Numbered from the stretch's first letter, positions 7,496 through 16,053 are shown. The stretch: DNA of 64,000 nt from Pseudonocardia benzenivorans CB1190 (GCF_000196675.2 NC_015312.1:2914001-2978000); one strand, 5' to 3'. Numbers and translations are program-made. Notes: a model not told the origin generated them from the sequence alone.

Positions 7496-8638
7496 GTGGC
7501 CCGCACGTTGCTCGTGACGAACGACTTCCCGCCCCGAGCCGGTGGGATCCAGACCTACCTGCAGGCCCTCGCCGATCGGCTGCCCCCGTCCGAGCTGGCC
7601 GTCTACGCCCCGGCCTGGGAGGGCGCGGCCGCGTTCGACGCCCACCGGCCCTACCCCGTCCACCGTCATCCGACGTCGCTGATGCTGCCCACGCCCGACG
7701 TCGCCCGCCGCGCCGCGGAGCTCGCCCGCCGGTACGGCGCCACGACGGTCTGGTTCGGTGCCGCGGCGCCGCTCGCGCTGCTGGGCCCGGGGCTGCGCGA
7801 GCGCGCCGGAATCCGGCGCGTCGTCGCGAGCACCCACGGCCACGAGGTGGGCTGGTCGATGCTGCCGGGTGCGCGCCAGGCGTTGCGCCGCATCGGCAAC
7901 GACGCCGACGTGCTCACCGTCGTCTCCCGGTACACCCGCGGCAGGTTCGCCGCCGCCTTCGGCCCGCGGGCGGCGCTCGAGCACCTGCCGCCGGGGATCG
8001 ACACCGCGACGTTCCGGCCCGATCCGGCTGCACGGGCGCGGCTGCGGGCCCGCTACGGGCTGGGGGAGGCGCCGGTGGTCGCGTGCGTGTCCCGGCTCGT
8101 GGCCCGCAAGGGCCAGGACATGCTCGTGCGGGCGCTGCCGGCGCTGCGCGGGCGCGTGCCGGGGACCCGACTGCTGCTCGTCGGCTCGGGCCCCGACCAC
8201 GACCGGCTGCGCCGGCTCGCGGTCTCCGCGGGGGTCGCGGAGCACGTCGTGTTCACCGGCGCCGTCCCCGCCGACGAGCTCGCCGCCCACCAGGCCGTCG
8301 CCGACGTGTTCGCGCTGCCGTGCCGCACCCGTGGCGGGGGCCTCGACGTCGAGGGCCTCGGCATCGTGCTGCTGGAGGCGTCGGCCTGCGGGGTCCCGGT
8401 CGTCGCCGGGAACTCCGGGGGCGCGCCGGAGACCGTCCTGGAGGGGCGGACGGGCCACGTCGTCGACGGCCGCGACCTCGACGCGCTGGTGGCCGCCGTC
8501 GGCGGGCTGCTCGCCGACCCCGACCGCGCCGCGCGGCTGGGTGCGGCCGGCCGCGACTGGATGCTCACGAGCTGGACCTGGCCCGCCGCCGTCGAGCGGC
8601 TGCGCGTGCTGCTGGACGGCGCCCCCGTCGCCGGCTGA
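7496..8638 (+). CDS. pimB: GDP-mannose-dependent phosphatidylinositol monomannoside mannosyltransferase
   Basis: Adds the second mannose in phosphatidylinositol mannoside synthesis on the inner face of the membrane, leading to lipomannan. It is a 380-residue GT-B (GT4) enzyme. The N-terminal NDFPPRAGGIQTYLQ loop is the glycine-rich acceptor site; STHGHEVGW and VVSRYTRGRF are typical; VACVSRLVARKGQDMLVRAL begins the donor domain; and GLDVEGLGIVLLEASACGVPVVAG carries the E-x7-E donor motif. The neighbouring hydrolase and acyl-CoA synthetase match Rv2190c-pimB-fadD15 order. The start is set by the leaderless promoter. Confidence 0.93.
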   Translation: MARTLLVTNDFPPRAGGIQTYLQALADRLPPSELAVYAPAWEGAAAFDAHRPYPVHRHPTSLMLPTPDVARRAAELARRYGATTVWFGAAAPLALLGPGLRERAGIRRVVASTHGHEVGWSMLPGARQALRRIGNDADVLTVVSRYTRGRFAAAFGPRAALEHLPPGIDTATFRPDPAARARLRARYGLGEAPVVACVSRLVARKGQDMLVRALPALRGRVPGTRLLLVGSGPDHDRLRRLAVSAGVAEHVVFTGAVPADELAAHQAVADVFALPCRTRGGGLDVEGLGIVLLEASACGVPVVAGNSGGAPETVLEGRTGHVVDGRDLDALVAAVGGLLADPDRAARLGAAGRDWMLTSWTWPAAVERLRVLLDGAPVAG

Positions 8639-8679
8639 CGGTGCGCCGGTCGACTGAGCGGCCGCGCGCGGGGGGCCGG

Positions 8680-10491
8680 TCAGACCGGCTGGTGGGTCCC
8701 CGAGTAGATGTCGGTGATCACGTCGGCGTGGTTCGCGGCCACGACGGCGCGCTTGACCTTCAGCGTCGGGGTCAGCTCGCCGGTGGTCTCGGTGAAGTCG
8801 CCGGGCAGGATGCGGAACTCCCGGATCTGCTCGGCCCGCGACACGGCCTTGTTCGCCTCCTCGACGGCCGCGGCGATCTCGGCGCGCATCGCGGGGTCCC
8901 CGACCAGCGCCGCGACCGGGGTGTCGGCGGGCCGGCCGTTGCGCTCGAGCCAACCGGGCACGGCCTCGGGGTCGAGCGTCACGAGCACCGCGATGAACGG
9001 CTGCGCGTCGCCGACGACCATGCACTGGCTCACCAACGGGTTGGCGCGCAACCGGTCCTCGAGCACCGCCGGGGCGACGTTCTTGCCGCCCGCGGTGACG
9101 ATGATCTCCTTCTTTCGGCCGGTGATCGTCAGGAAGCCGTCGTCGTCGAGCTCGCCGATGTCGCCGCTGTGGAACCAGCCGTCCTCGATGGCCTCGGCCG
9201 TCGCGGCCGGGTTCTTCCAGTAGCGCCGGAAGACGATCGAGCCCGACAGCAGGATCTCCCCGTCGTCGGCGATCCGCACCGACTGGCCGGGCACCGGCCT
9301 GCCGACCGTCCCGACGCGCTGCGCGGTGAGCCCGTTGACGGCGATGCCCGCGGACGTCTCGGTGAGGCCGTAGCCCTCCAGGACGGGCAGCCCCACGCCG
9401 CGGAAGAAGTGCCCGAGCCGCTCGCCGAGGGGCGCACTGCCGGACACGGCCGCGATCACCCGGCCGCCGACGGCCGCGCGCAGCTTGCCGTAGACCAGCT
9501 TGTCGAACAACGCGTGCTTGATCCGCAGGACGAGACCCGGGCCCCCGGTGTCCTGCGCCTTCGAGTAGGCGATCGCGGTGTCGGCGGCGGCGTCGAAGAT
9601 CGCGCCCTTGCCCTCGTCGCGGGCCTTCTGGCGGGCGCCGTTGTACACCTTCTCGAACACCCGCGGCACCGCGAGCAGGAAGGTCGGGCGGAAGGTCTGC
9701 AGGTCGGGCAGGAGGTTGCGGGTGTCGGGGGTGTGCCCGATCGTCGTCCGCGACGCGATCGCCCCGCACTGGATGACCTTGCCGAACACGTGCGCCAACG
9801 GCAGGAACAGCAGCACCGAGCCGTCGACGTTGAGCAGCTCCGGGAACACCTGCCGCACCTGCGCGACCTCGGAGACGAGGTTGCGGTGGGTCAGCTCCAC
9901 GCCCTTGGGCCGCCCGGTGGTGCCGGAGGTGTAGATCAGCGTGGCGAGGTCGTCGGCACCGACGGCCTCGTGGCGCGCGCGCACCTCGTCGTCGGTCGTG
10001 CCCGCGCCCAGCTCGGTGAGGGCGTCGACGGCGCCGGGCCCCTCGGCCGGCTCGATCGTCCACACGGCACCGAGCCCGGGGACCGCCTCGGCGACGAGCG
10101 CGGCGTGCCGGTCGGTCTCCACGACGGCCGCGACCGCGCCGGAGTCGGACAGGATCCAGGCGATCTGCTCGGCGGACGACGTCTCGTAGATCGGCACCGT
10201 CACCGCACCCGCGGACAGGATCGCGTAGTCGAGCAGCGTCCACTCGTAACGGGTGCGCGACAGCAGCGCGACCCGGTCGCCCGCGCCGACACCACCGGCC
10301 ACCAGGCCGCGCGCGACGGCGCGCACCTGCCCGGCGAACTCCGCCGACGTGACGTCGGCCCATCCGCCGTCCGGGCGGGCGCGCTGCAGCAGCACGTCCG
10401 ACGGATGCTCCCGCTCGGCGGCGAGGACCGCGTCGAGCAGGGTCTCCCGTGCACCGATCTCGACCGCCGACGGCCCGCTGTACTCCCGCAC
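8680..10491 (-). CDS. fadD15: Long-chain fatty-acid-CoA ligase (AMP-dependent synthetase)
   Basis: Activates fatty acids to acyl-CoA through an acyl-adenylate. The 603-residue length is typical of FadD15-type enzymes. Motifs: the P-loop-like LIYTSGTTGRPKGVELTHRN, LEGYGLTETSAG (ATP/adenylate motif), FHSGDIGELDDDGFLTITGRKKE and the late KNVAPAVLE with NPLVSQCMVVGD. GTG 10491 is used because a GAGGAGGG ribosome-binding site precedes it; the longer open frame upstream is non-coding in character. It is convergent with pimB, with a short GCCGGTCAGACCGGC inverted repeat over its stop. Confidence 0.93.
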   Translation of the reverse strand: MREYSGPSAVEIGARETLLDAVLAAEREHPSDVLLQRARPDGGWADVTSAEFAGQVRAVARGLVAGGVGAGDRVALLSRTRYEWTLLDYAILSAGAVTVPIYETSSAEQIAWILSDSGAVAAVVETDRHAALVAEAVPGLGAVWTIEPAEGPGAVDALTELGAGTTDDEVRARHEAVGADDLATLIYTSGTTGRPKGVELTHRNLVSEVAQVRQVFPELLNVDGSVLLFLPLAHVFGKVIQCGAIASRTTIGHTPDTRNLLPDLQTFRPTFLLAVPRVFEKVYNGARQKARDEGKGAIFDAAADTAIAYSKAQDTGGPGLVLRIKHALFDKLVYGKLRAAVGGRVIAAVSGSAPLGERLGHFFRGVGLPVLEGYGLTETSAGIAVNGLTAQRVGTVGRPVPGQSVRIADDGEILLSGSIVFRRYWKNPAATAEAIEDGWFHSGDIGELDDDGFLTITGRKKEIIVTAGGKNVAPAVLEDRLRANPLVSQCMVVGDAQPFIAVLVTLDPEAVPGWLERNGRPADTPVAALVGDPAMRAEIAAAVEEANKAVSRAEQIREFRILPGDFTETTGELTPTLKVKRAVVAANHADVITDIYSGTHQPV

Positions 10492-10532
10492 GTCGCCGCC
10501 CTCCTCGCCACACCGGTGAAGTCCTGGGGTCG

Positions 10533-10542
10533 AACCTATCGT
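10533..10542. promoter_or_regulatory. Overlapping divergent -10 boxes for fadD15 and the SRPBCC gene
   Basis: The minus strand reads TAGGTT (10533-10538) toward fadD15, and the plus strand reads TATCGT (10537-10542) toward the gene at 10624. The two boxes overlap by two bases, so the promoters may compete. Confidence 0.45.
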
Positions 10543-10623
10543 GATCGACGCCGGGACCGCATGGAATCCGGGGGCCACCCACGGCCGGCGCGGGCGGCCG
10601 AGCCACGATCGGGGGACCCCACG

Positions 10624-11205
10624 ATGCCGACGGTCGACGTGGTCGACGAGACCTTCCTCGTCGTCGAACGGGCGCGGGTGGCGGCCGAGTTCGCCGATCC
10701 CGCCGCGTGGCCGGCGCTGTGGCCCGACCTGCGGCTGACCGTCGTCACCGACCGCGGCGACCAGGGGGTGCGCTGGACGGTCACGGGCGCCCTGGTGGGG
10801 AGCATGGAGGTGTGGCTCGAGGAGGTGCTCGACGGGACGGTCCTGCACTACTACCTGCGCGCCGACGGTGCGGGCGCCGACGGCGGGCCGGTCCCGCTGC
10901 CGCCGCGGCGGGCCGCCGCCGAGGCGCGGCGCCGGCACCGGCACGCGAAGGCGCTCGCCCTGGCGCTCAAGCGCCGCCTGGAGAACGGCCGGCCGCCGGG
11001 AGAACCGGCGCCCCCGACCGACGACGGCCCGACCGACGACGGCCCGACCGACGACGGCCCGACCGCCGACGGCCCGACCGCCGACGGCTCGCGCGCCGGC
11101 GGCCCGAATGCCGGCGGCCCGAATGCCGGCGGCCCGAATGCCGGCGGCCCGAACGCCGGCGGCTCGGGCGGCTCGCGGGGCAACTCGGGTGCCGGCGGCT
11201 CGTGA
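10624..11205 (+). CDS. SRPBCC (START-like) protein with tandem-repeat C-terminal tail
   Basis: A 193-residue protein. Residues 1-130 look like a polyketide-cyclase/START-like lipid-binding fold (VDETFLVVERARVAAEFADP, WTVTGALVGSMEVWLEEV) with a basic helix (AEARRRHRHAKALALALKRRL). The rest is a hydrophilic tail of five-residue repeats: DDGPT-like units, then GGPNA units, encoded by ten 15-bp direct repeats (11016-11165). It matches the position of Rv2186c. GGGGG upstream of the ATG at 10624 serves as a weak ribosome-binding site. Repeat copy number could vary without breaking the frame. Confidence 0.8.
   Translation: MPTVDVVDETFLVVERARVAAEFADPAAWPALWPDLRLTVVTDRGDQGVRWTVTGALVGSMEVWLEEVLDGTVLHYYLRADGAGADGGPVPLPPRRAAAEARRRHRHAKALALALKRRLENGRPPGEPAPPTDDGPTDDGPTDDGPTADGPTADGSRAGGPNAGGPNAGGPNAGGPNAGGSGGSRGNSGAGGS
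11016..11165 (+). repeat. Ten tandem 15-bp repeats in coding sequence
   Basis: Units are GACCGACGACGGCCC three times, GACCGCCGACGGCCC-type twice, a transitional GCGCGCCGGCGGCCC, GAATGCCGGCGGCCC three times and GAACGCCGGCGGCTC. Two sub-families share the CGRCGGCCC core, which suggests one expanded from the other. Each unit keeps the reading frame. Confidence 0.92.
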
Positions 11206-11242
11206 GTGGCGATGGTCGCCCCGGCGACCGGCGCCACTCACG
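11201..11242. terminator. Long interrupted palindrome over the SRPBCC stop codon
   Basis: Outer arms CGTGAGTGGCG and CGCCACTCACG (11 bp, perfect) enclose an inner stem GGTCGCC/GGCGACC. The outer left arm contains the TGA stop of the SRPBCC gene. It can form an 18-bp interrupted hairpin. A 19-bp part recurs near 34786. Confidence 0.7.
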
Positions 11243-11247
11243 ATCGG

Positions 11248-11253
11248 TAGCGT
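11248..11253 (+). promoter_or_regulatory. TANNNT -10 box, leaderless start of phosphoesterase gene
   Basis: TAGCGT ends 6 nt before the ATG at 11260, immediately after the palindrome. Confidence 0.6.
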
Positions 11254-11259
11254 CAGGGC

Positions 11260-12048
11260 ATGCGCGTGCACGTGGTCTCCGACGTCCACGGCGACGTGGA
11301 GGGCCTCGCCCGCGCGGGCGAGGGTGCCGACGCGCTCGTCGTGCTCGGCGACCTGATCGACTTCATCGACTATGCCGACCCCACCGGCGGCATCGTCGGG
11401 ACGGTGCTGGGGGCCGACGTCAGCGCCGAGCTGGCCCGGCTGCGCCGCTCGGCCGACCGGCACGCCCTGCGCGCCTACGCGACCGAGGCGTGGAAGGCGG
11501 TCGGGAACCCGCGGGCTCTGGTCGAGGAGGCGGTGGCCGAACAGTACGCCCGGCTGTTCGCCGTGCTGCCCGCACCGACCTGGGCGATCCCCGGCAACGT
11601 CGACGTCCCGCACCTCTGGGCGCAGCACGCGGGGCCGCACGTCCACCTGCCCGACGGCAAGGTCGCTGAGATCGGCGGCCTGCGCTTCGCGTTCGTCGGC
11701 GGTGCGCCGCTGCCGCGCGGTGTCGCGTTCACCCCCGGCCCGGCGTGGCGGCCCAACCTCGTGTCGTGGGACGACTACGCGACGGTCGTCGACGGGTTCT
11801 CCGCCGTCGACGTCCTGTGCAGCCACGTCCCGCCGGCGCTGCCGGAGCTGGCCTACGACGTCGTCACCCGCGGACCGGAGGCCACCGGGCCCGGGCTCGT
11901 CGAGGTGATCGACCGGGACCGGCCGCGCGCGGCGCTGTCCGGGCACGTCCACCAGCCGCTCGCGCAGCGCGTGCGGCGCGGCCGGACGGAGTGCGTCAAC
12001 GTCGGCTACTTCCGCCGCCGACCCACCCCGTACGTGCTGCGGTGGTGA
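11260..12048 (+). CDS. Calcineurin-like metallophosphoesterase
   Basis: A 262-residue dimetal phosphoesterase. All core motifs are visible: SDVHGD (Asp8, His10), VVLGDLIDF, PGNVD (Asn), CSHVPP and SGHVHQP near the C-terminus. Substrate cannot be told from sequence; related enzymes hydrolyse phosphodiesters or phosphoproteins. It lies between two SRPBCC genes, a position with no counterpart I recall in M. tuberculosis. The start is set by the leaderless promoter. Confidence 0.9.
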   Translation: MRVHVVSDVHGDVEGLARAGEGADALVVLGDLIDFIDYADPTGGIVGTVLGADVSAELARLRRSADRHALRAYATEAWKAVGNPRALVEEAVAEQYARLFAVLPAPTWAIPGNVDVPHLWAQHAGPHVHLPDGKVAEIGGLRFAFVGGAPLPRGVAFTPGPAWRPNLVSWDDYATVVDGFSAVDVLCSHVPPALPELAYDVVTRGPEATGPGLVEVIDRDRPRAALSGHVHQPLAQRVRRGRTECVNVGYFRRRPTPYVLRW

Positions 12049-12072
12049 CGGGTCGCGCGGGCGGCGGGGCGG

Positions 12073-12078
12073 TAACCT
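12073..12078 (+). promoter_or_regulatory. TANNNT -10 box, leaderless start of TB16.3-like gene
   Basis: TAACCT ends 7 nt before the ATG at 12086. Confidence 0.65.
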
Positions 12079-12085
12079 CCGCGGC

Positions 12086-12520
12086 ATGGCCGACGCGACC
12101 ACCTCCTCGATCTCCATCGCCGCGGACCCGCAGCGGGTCATGGCGGTCATCGCCGACTTCGAGGCGTACCCGAAGTGGGCCGAGCAGGTGAAGACGGTCG
12201 AGATCCTCGACGAGGCCGACGGCCGCGCCCGCCGCGTCCGGTTCACGATGGACGCCGGCCCGATCAAGGACTCCTACACCCTCGACTACGACTGGGCGCC
12301 GGACGGCAACTCGGTCAGCTGGAACCTGGTCAAGGGCCAGATGCAGAAGTCGCAGAACGGCTCCTACGTGCTGGTCGCCGACGGCGACTCGACGACGGTC
12401 ACCTACTCGCTGGCCGTCGACCTGAACATCCCGATGATCGGCATGCTCCGCCGCAAGGCCGAGAAGGTGATCATCGACACCGCGCTGAAGGGGCTCAAGC
12501 GTCGCGTCGAGCAGGGCTGA
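12086..12520 (+). CDS. SRPBCC family protein (TB16.3/Rv2185c-like)
   Basis: A 144-residue START-like protein made almost only of the fold: SSISIAADPQRVMAVIADFEAYPKW (first strand and helices), a curved sheet through RRVRFTMDAGPIKDSYTLDYDW and SVSWNLVKGQMQKSQNGSYVL, and a C-terminal helix closing the cavity (MLRRKAEKVIIDTALKGLKRRVEQ). Binding of a hydrophobic ligand is inferred from the fold. The length and context just before the ArsA-type ATPase match Rv2185c-Rv2184c. Confidence 0.9.
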   Translation: MADATTSSISIAADPQRVMAVIADFEAYPKWAEQVKTVEILDEADGRARRVRFTMDAGPIKDSYTLDYDWAPDGNSVSWNLVKGQMQKSQNGSYVLVADGDSTTVTYSLAVDLNIPMIGMLRRKAEKVIIDTALKGLKRRVEQG

Positions 12521-12544
12521 ACCCGGCACTCCCGCTTTCGTGAC

Positions 12545-12550
12545 TACCCT
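12545..12550 (+). promoter_or_regulatory. TANNNT -10 box, leaderless start of ArsA-like ATPase
   Basis: TACCCT ends 7 nt before the GTG at 12558. This decides the start, excluding the in-frame GTG at 12540. Confidence 0.6.
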
Positions 12551-12557
12551 CGTCGAC

Positions 12558-13814
12558 GTGCGTGTCGTGCTGTTCACCGGCAAGGGCGGGGTCGGGAAGA
12601 CGACCCTGTCGGCGGCGACGGCCGCGCACCTGGCCAGGTCCGGCCGCAAGACGCTCGTCGTCTCCACCGACCCGGCGCACTCGCTCGGCGACGCCCTCGA
12701 CACCCCGCTCGACGGCGATCCCCGCGAGCTGCCGCAGGCCGGGGGGCTCTTCGCCGCGCACATCGACACCCGCGTGCTGCTCGACGGGGCATGGGGGGCG
12801 TTGCAGGGGCACCTGCGCACGCTGCTCGCCGGGATCGGGGTCGACGAGATCGTCGCCGACGAGCTGACCGTCCTGCCCGGCGTCGAGGACCTGCTCGCGC
12901 TCGCGGAGGTCCGCAGGCTCGCCGAGTCGGGCCCGTGGGAGGTCGTCGTCGTCGACTGCGGGCCGACGGCCGAGACCCTGCGCCTGCTCGCCCTGCCCGA
13001 GGCGCTCGCCGGCTACCTGGAGCGACTCTTCCCCGCGCACCGGCGGGCGGTCCGGGGGATGCTCGCCGGGCTGACGGGCCGCGGCGCGGCCGAGTCCGCG
13101 GCCCGGCTCGACCGCACCGTGGACGCGCTCGACGGGTTGGCCGAGCAGCTGAGCGGGCTCGCGGCACTGCTCGTCGACCCCGCCCGCAGCAGCGTCCGCC
13201 TGGTGACGACGCCCGAGCGGGTGGTCGTCGCAGAGACCCGCCGGACGCAGACAGCCCTTGCGCTGCAGGGCATCCGGGTCGACGGGCTCGTCGTCAACCG
13301 GGTGCTGCCGGCGCCCTCGACGTCGCTGCGGGGACCGGCGGCGCGATGGCTGCGCGAGCGGCACACCGAGCAGCAGGCCGTCCTCGACGAGCTCACCGCA
13401 TCTGCCGCGGGCGACGACGTCGTCCTGCGCACCCTTGGCTACGCGGCGGCGGAGCCGACCGGGGTCGCGGCGCTGCACACGCTCGCCGACGCTCTGTACG
13501 GCGAGGACGACCCGGTCCCCGCGCCCGCCGCCGCGCGCCCGCCGCTGGCCGTGCGCCGCACCGCGGGGGAGGGCACCGCGCTCGACTCCGAGTTCGAGCT
13601 GGCGCTGCACCTCCCGGGCGCCGACGAGGGCCGGCTCGACCTGGCCAGGGTGGGTGACGACCTGGTGGTCACCGTCGGGCTCGCGCGCCGCCCCGTGACG
13701 CTGCCGTCGGTGCTGCGCCGCTGCGAGGTCGTGTCGGCCCGGCTCGACGGTGCCCGCGAGGCCGCAACCCTGCGCGTGCTGTTCCGCCCCGATCCCGCGG
13801 TGTGGATGCGATGA
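12558..13814 (+). CDS. ArsA/GET3-family ATPase
   Basis: A 418-residue P-loop ATPase of the ArsA type (Rv2184c-like). GKGGVGKTTLSAATA is the deviant Walker A at residues 7-21, STDPAHSLGDALD is the ArsA signature, and VVVDCGPTAETLRLL is Walker B plus switch II. The C-terminal ~100 residues resemble the small beta-domain seen in Get3-like proteins (FELALHLPGADEGRLDLARVGDDLVVTVG). Substrate is unknown; arsenite-binding cysteines are not evident. Its stop overlaps the ATG of the next gene (ATGA). Confidence 0.88.
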   Translation: MRVVLFTGKGGVGKTTLSAATAAHLARSGRKTLVVSTDPAHSLGDALDTPLDGDPRELPQAGGLFAAHIDTRVLLDGAWGALQGHLRTLLAGIGVDEIVADELTVLPGVEDLLALAEVRRLAESGPWEVVVVDCGPTAETLRLLALPEALAGYLERLFPAHRRAVRGMLAGLTGRGAAESAARLDRTVDALDGLAEQLSGLAALLVDPARSSVRLVTTPERVVVAETRRTQTALALQGIRVDGLVVNRVLPAPSTSLRGPAARWLRERHTEQQAVLDELTASAAGDDVVLRTLGYAAAEPTGVAALHTLADALYGEDDPVPAPAAARPPLAVRRTAGEGTALDSEFELALHLPGADEGRLDLARVGDDLVVTVGLARRPVTLPSVLRRCEVVSARLDGAREAATLRVLFRPDPAVWMR

Positions 13815-14230
13815 CCGACGCGACGGGGACGACCGGGACGACGGGGACGACGACGGGGACGACGGCCGGGGAGGCCGGGGACGGCGCCTGCGGCGGGCAC
13901 GCCGGGATGGCGGGTGAGCTGCGCACCCTCGTCCTCGGCGTGCTCGACCGGGTGCAGCCCGCCCTCGACCGGTTGCTCGCCGACGCCGCCGCCGCGGAAC
14001 CGCGGTCCGCGCCCACGACCTGTGCGACCTGTCCGGTGTGCGCGGTACTCGCCGTCCTGCGCGGCGAGCGCCCCGAGCTCGCCGCCCGGCTCGCCGAGCA
14101 GGTGGGCGGTCTGGTCGCGGTGCTGCGCGCCGCGCTCGAGGAGGGCGCGGGCGCCGCCCCGCCCGCCGCCGACACCGGCCCGGCCACCTCGCGGCCGCGG
14201 GTCCAGCGCATCACCGTCGCCCGCGGATGA
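13811..14230 (+). CDS. CxxCxxC small protein (Rv2183c-like)
   Basis: A 139-residue protein with a low-complexity Thr/Gly start encoded by ACGGGGACG-type repeats (about 13826-13866), an Asp/Leu-rich helical middle (ELRTLVLGVLDRVQPALDRLLADA), a TCATCPVCAVLAVLRGE metal-binding-like CxxCxxC motif, and a disordered Pro/Ala tail. Function is unknown. It sits in an ATGA-linked chain between the ArsA-like ATPase and the ROK kinase, so the three are probably co-translated. Confidence 0.8.
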   Translation: MTDATGTTGTTGTTTGTTAGEAGDGACGGHAGMAGELRTLVLGVLDRVQPALDRLLADAAAAEPRSAPTTCATCPVCAVLAVLRGERPELAARLAEQVGGLVAVLRAALEEGAGAAPPAADTGPATSRPRVQRITVARG

Positions 14231-15225
14231 CGCCGACACGACGGACGGGCCCGGACGGCCCGCCCGCGGCGTCCCTCGCCGTCGGTGTGGACGTGGGCGG
14301 GACGAGCGTGCGCGCGGGCGTCGTCGACGCCGACGGCCAGATCCTCGACACGTGCCGGGCCGCGACGGCGGCGGGCGAGGCGGCGCTGGAGGACACGGTG
14401 AGCGGCATGGTCGGCGACCTGGCGCGCCGGCACCCGGTCGCGGCCGTGGGTCTCGCGCTGGCCGGCTTCGTCGCGGCCGACCGCGACCACGTCCGGTTCG
14501 CGCCGCACCTGCCGTGGCGGGACGCGCCCGTCGCCGACCGGATCGGGTCGCGGCTGGGGCTGCCGGTCGTCGTCGAGCACGACGCCAACGCCGCCGCGCT
14601 GGCCGAGCGCCGGTTCGGTGCGGCGGCAGGGGCGTCGACCGTCGTGTTCGTGGCCCTGGGCACCGGCATCGGCGCCGCGCTGCTCGTCGACGGCGCGCTC
14701 TACCGCGGCGCCCACGGGGTCGCCCCCGAGCTGGGCCACCTGCGGGTGGTGCCCGACGGACGGCCCTGCCCGTGTGGCAAACGTGGCTGCTGGGAGCGCT
14801 ACTGCAGCGGCACCGCGCTCGCGACGACCGCCCTGGAGCTGCTCGGCGCCGATCGTTCGGGGTCGTCGGTGCTGGCCCGCGAGGCGGCGGCCGACCCGGC
14901 GCGGATCAGCGGCCAGCGGGTGGCTGCGGCGGCGCGGGAGGGCGACCGGGTCGCCCGCCGTGCCGTCGCCGACCTGGGCCGCTGGCTGGGGGAGGGCCTC
15001 GCCCTGGTCGCCGACGTGTTCGACCCGGAGCTGGTCGTCGTCGGAGGTGGGGTGTCGGAGTCGGCGCCGCTGTTCCTCGACGACGCCCGCGCGCACTACG
15101 CGCGCGTCGTCACCGGGGCGGGGCACCGGCCGCTCGCGCGCATCCGCACCGCGCAGCTGGGCGACGCCGCGGCGGTCGTGGGGGCCGCGCAGCTGGCCCG
15201 GGAGGCCGTGACCGGCAGGGCGTGA
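14227..15225 (+). CDS. ROK-family sugar kinase (glucokinase type)
   Basis: Phosphorylates glucose or a related sugar with ATP in the cytoplasm. It is 332 residues long. The N-terminal GVDVGGTSVRAGVVD is the phosphate loop; EHDANAAALAERRFG holds the catalytic Asp; FVALGTGIGAALLVDG follows; GHLRVVPDGRPCPCGKRGCWERYCSG is the ROK zinc motif (CxCGxxGCxE); and VVVGGGVSE is near the end. ATG 14227 overlaps the upstream stop. The sugar cannot be fixed from sequence. Confidence 0.9.
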   Translation: MTPTRRTGPDGPPAASLAVGVDVGGTSVRAGVVDADGQILDTCRAATAAGEAALEDTVSGMVGDLARRHPVAAVGLALAGFVAADRDHVRFAPHLPWRDAPVADRIGSRLGLPVVVEHDANAAALAERRFGAAAGASTVVFVALGTGIGAALLVDGALYRGAHGVAPELGHLRVVPDGRPCPCGKRGCWERYCSGTALATTALELLGADRSGSSVLAREAAADPARISGQRVAAAAREGDRVARRAVADLGRWLGEGLALVADVFDPELVVVGGGVSESAPLFLDDARAHYARVVTGAGHRPLARIRTAQLGDAAAVVGAAQLAREAVTGRA

Positions 15226-15280
15226 CCGTGACCTGCGGAGCGTGACCCGTTTGCCGTCCGGTGACCCGCCGACGGGGCTC

Positions 15281-15814
15281 CTACAGGACGGCGCCGTCGT
15301 CGTCGTCCGGGTCCTCGTCGTCGGCCGGGGTCGGCCACAGCCGCAGCACGAGCCAACCCAGCCCGGCCGCGAGCGACAGCAGCCCCAGCGGGAGCCCGTA
15401 GACCGACGACATGCCCAGCACGCTGGGCGCCACGACCAGCAGCAACCCCAGGCCCAGCAGGACGATGCCGACGATCGCCGGTGGCCCCAGGCGCGGCAGC
15501 GGCGGCGGCTCGGGCGGGACGAAGTGCTCGTCGAGCGGGTCGGCGAGGTCGTCGCGCGCGGTCTCAGGGATGCCGACGGCGGGCGTCGAGGTCTCGTCGC
15601 CCGATGCGGACGCGGGACGACCGAGGGGCGACGCCGGGTCGCCGGGCGCCGCGTCGTCGGACAGCGGTTCGGCGGGCTCCGCGGCCGTCGGCCACTGCGG
15701 CACCGAGCCCTCGTCGCGCCATGCGGCGACGATGCGGTCGAACTCGTCGAGATCGGGATCGCGGTCCCGGTCGCCGGTTCCCGGACCCCAACGATCGTCG
15801 GGATCGTGGTTCAT
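15281..15814 (-). CDS. Membrane protein with acidic N-terminal tail and two TM segments
   Basis: A 177-residue protein. Residues 1-105 are acidic and disordered (RDRDPDLDEFDRIVAAWRDEG; many Pro, Asp and Glu). Two hydrophobic segments follow: AIVGIVLLGLGLLLVVAPSVLG and LPLGLLSLAAGLGWLVLRLW. The tail is again acidic. Both tails are likely cytoplasmic. ATG 15814 has a GGGGAGGTG ribosome-binding site. Function is unknown. It is convergent with the ROK gene. Confidence 0.8.
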   Translation of the reverse strand: MNHDPDDRWGPGTGDRDRDPDLDEFDRIVAAWRDEGSVPQWPTAAEPAEPLSDDAAPGDPASPLGRPASASGDETSTPAVGIPETARDDLADPLDEHFVPPEPPPLPRLGPPAIVGIVLLGLGLLLVVAPSVLGMSSVYGLPLGLLSLAAGLGWLVLRLWPTPADDEDPDDDDGAVL

Positions 15815-16014
15815 CCGGCACCTCCCCGCCCTCGGCACGCCCCGGCCGGGGCCGCCGGGGTGCGCTCGCGTCCATCCTGACACGTCCCGCGCCGGATGGG
15901 ACCGTCTCGTCCGCATCGTGACCCACCGATGCCGGATTGGCTCTGAATGTCCTGTTGTCGACGGCCTGTCGGAGGACCCGAATCGATCCGCTGGCCACGC
16001 ACCGGGGCCGTCCG

Positions 16015-16020
16015 TAGGCT
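16015..16020 (+). promoter_or_regulatory. -10 box upstream of plsC-like gene
   Basis: TAGGCT, within CCGTAGGCT, lies 33 nt before the GTG at 16054, leaving a leader with an AGAGGGGAG ribosome-binding site (16036-16044). The same CCGTAGGCT word precedes the RNase AS gene (17942-17950). Confidence 0.5.
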
Positions 16021-16053
16021 GTGCCCCGGTCGCGCAGAGGGGAGCCCGCACCG

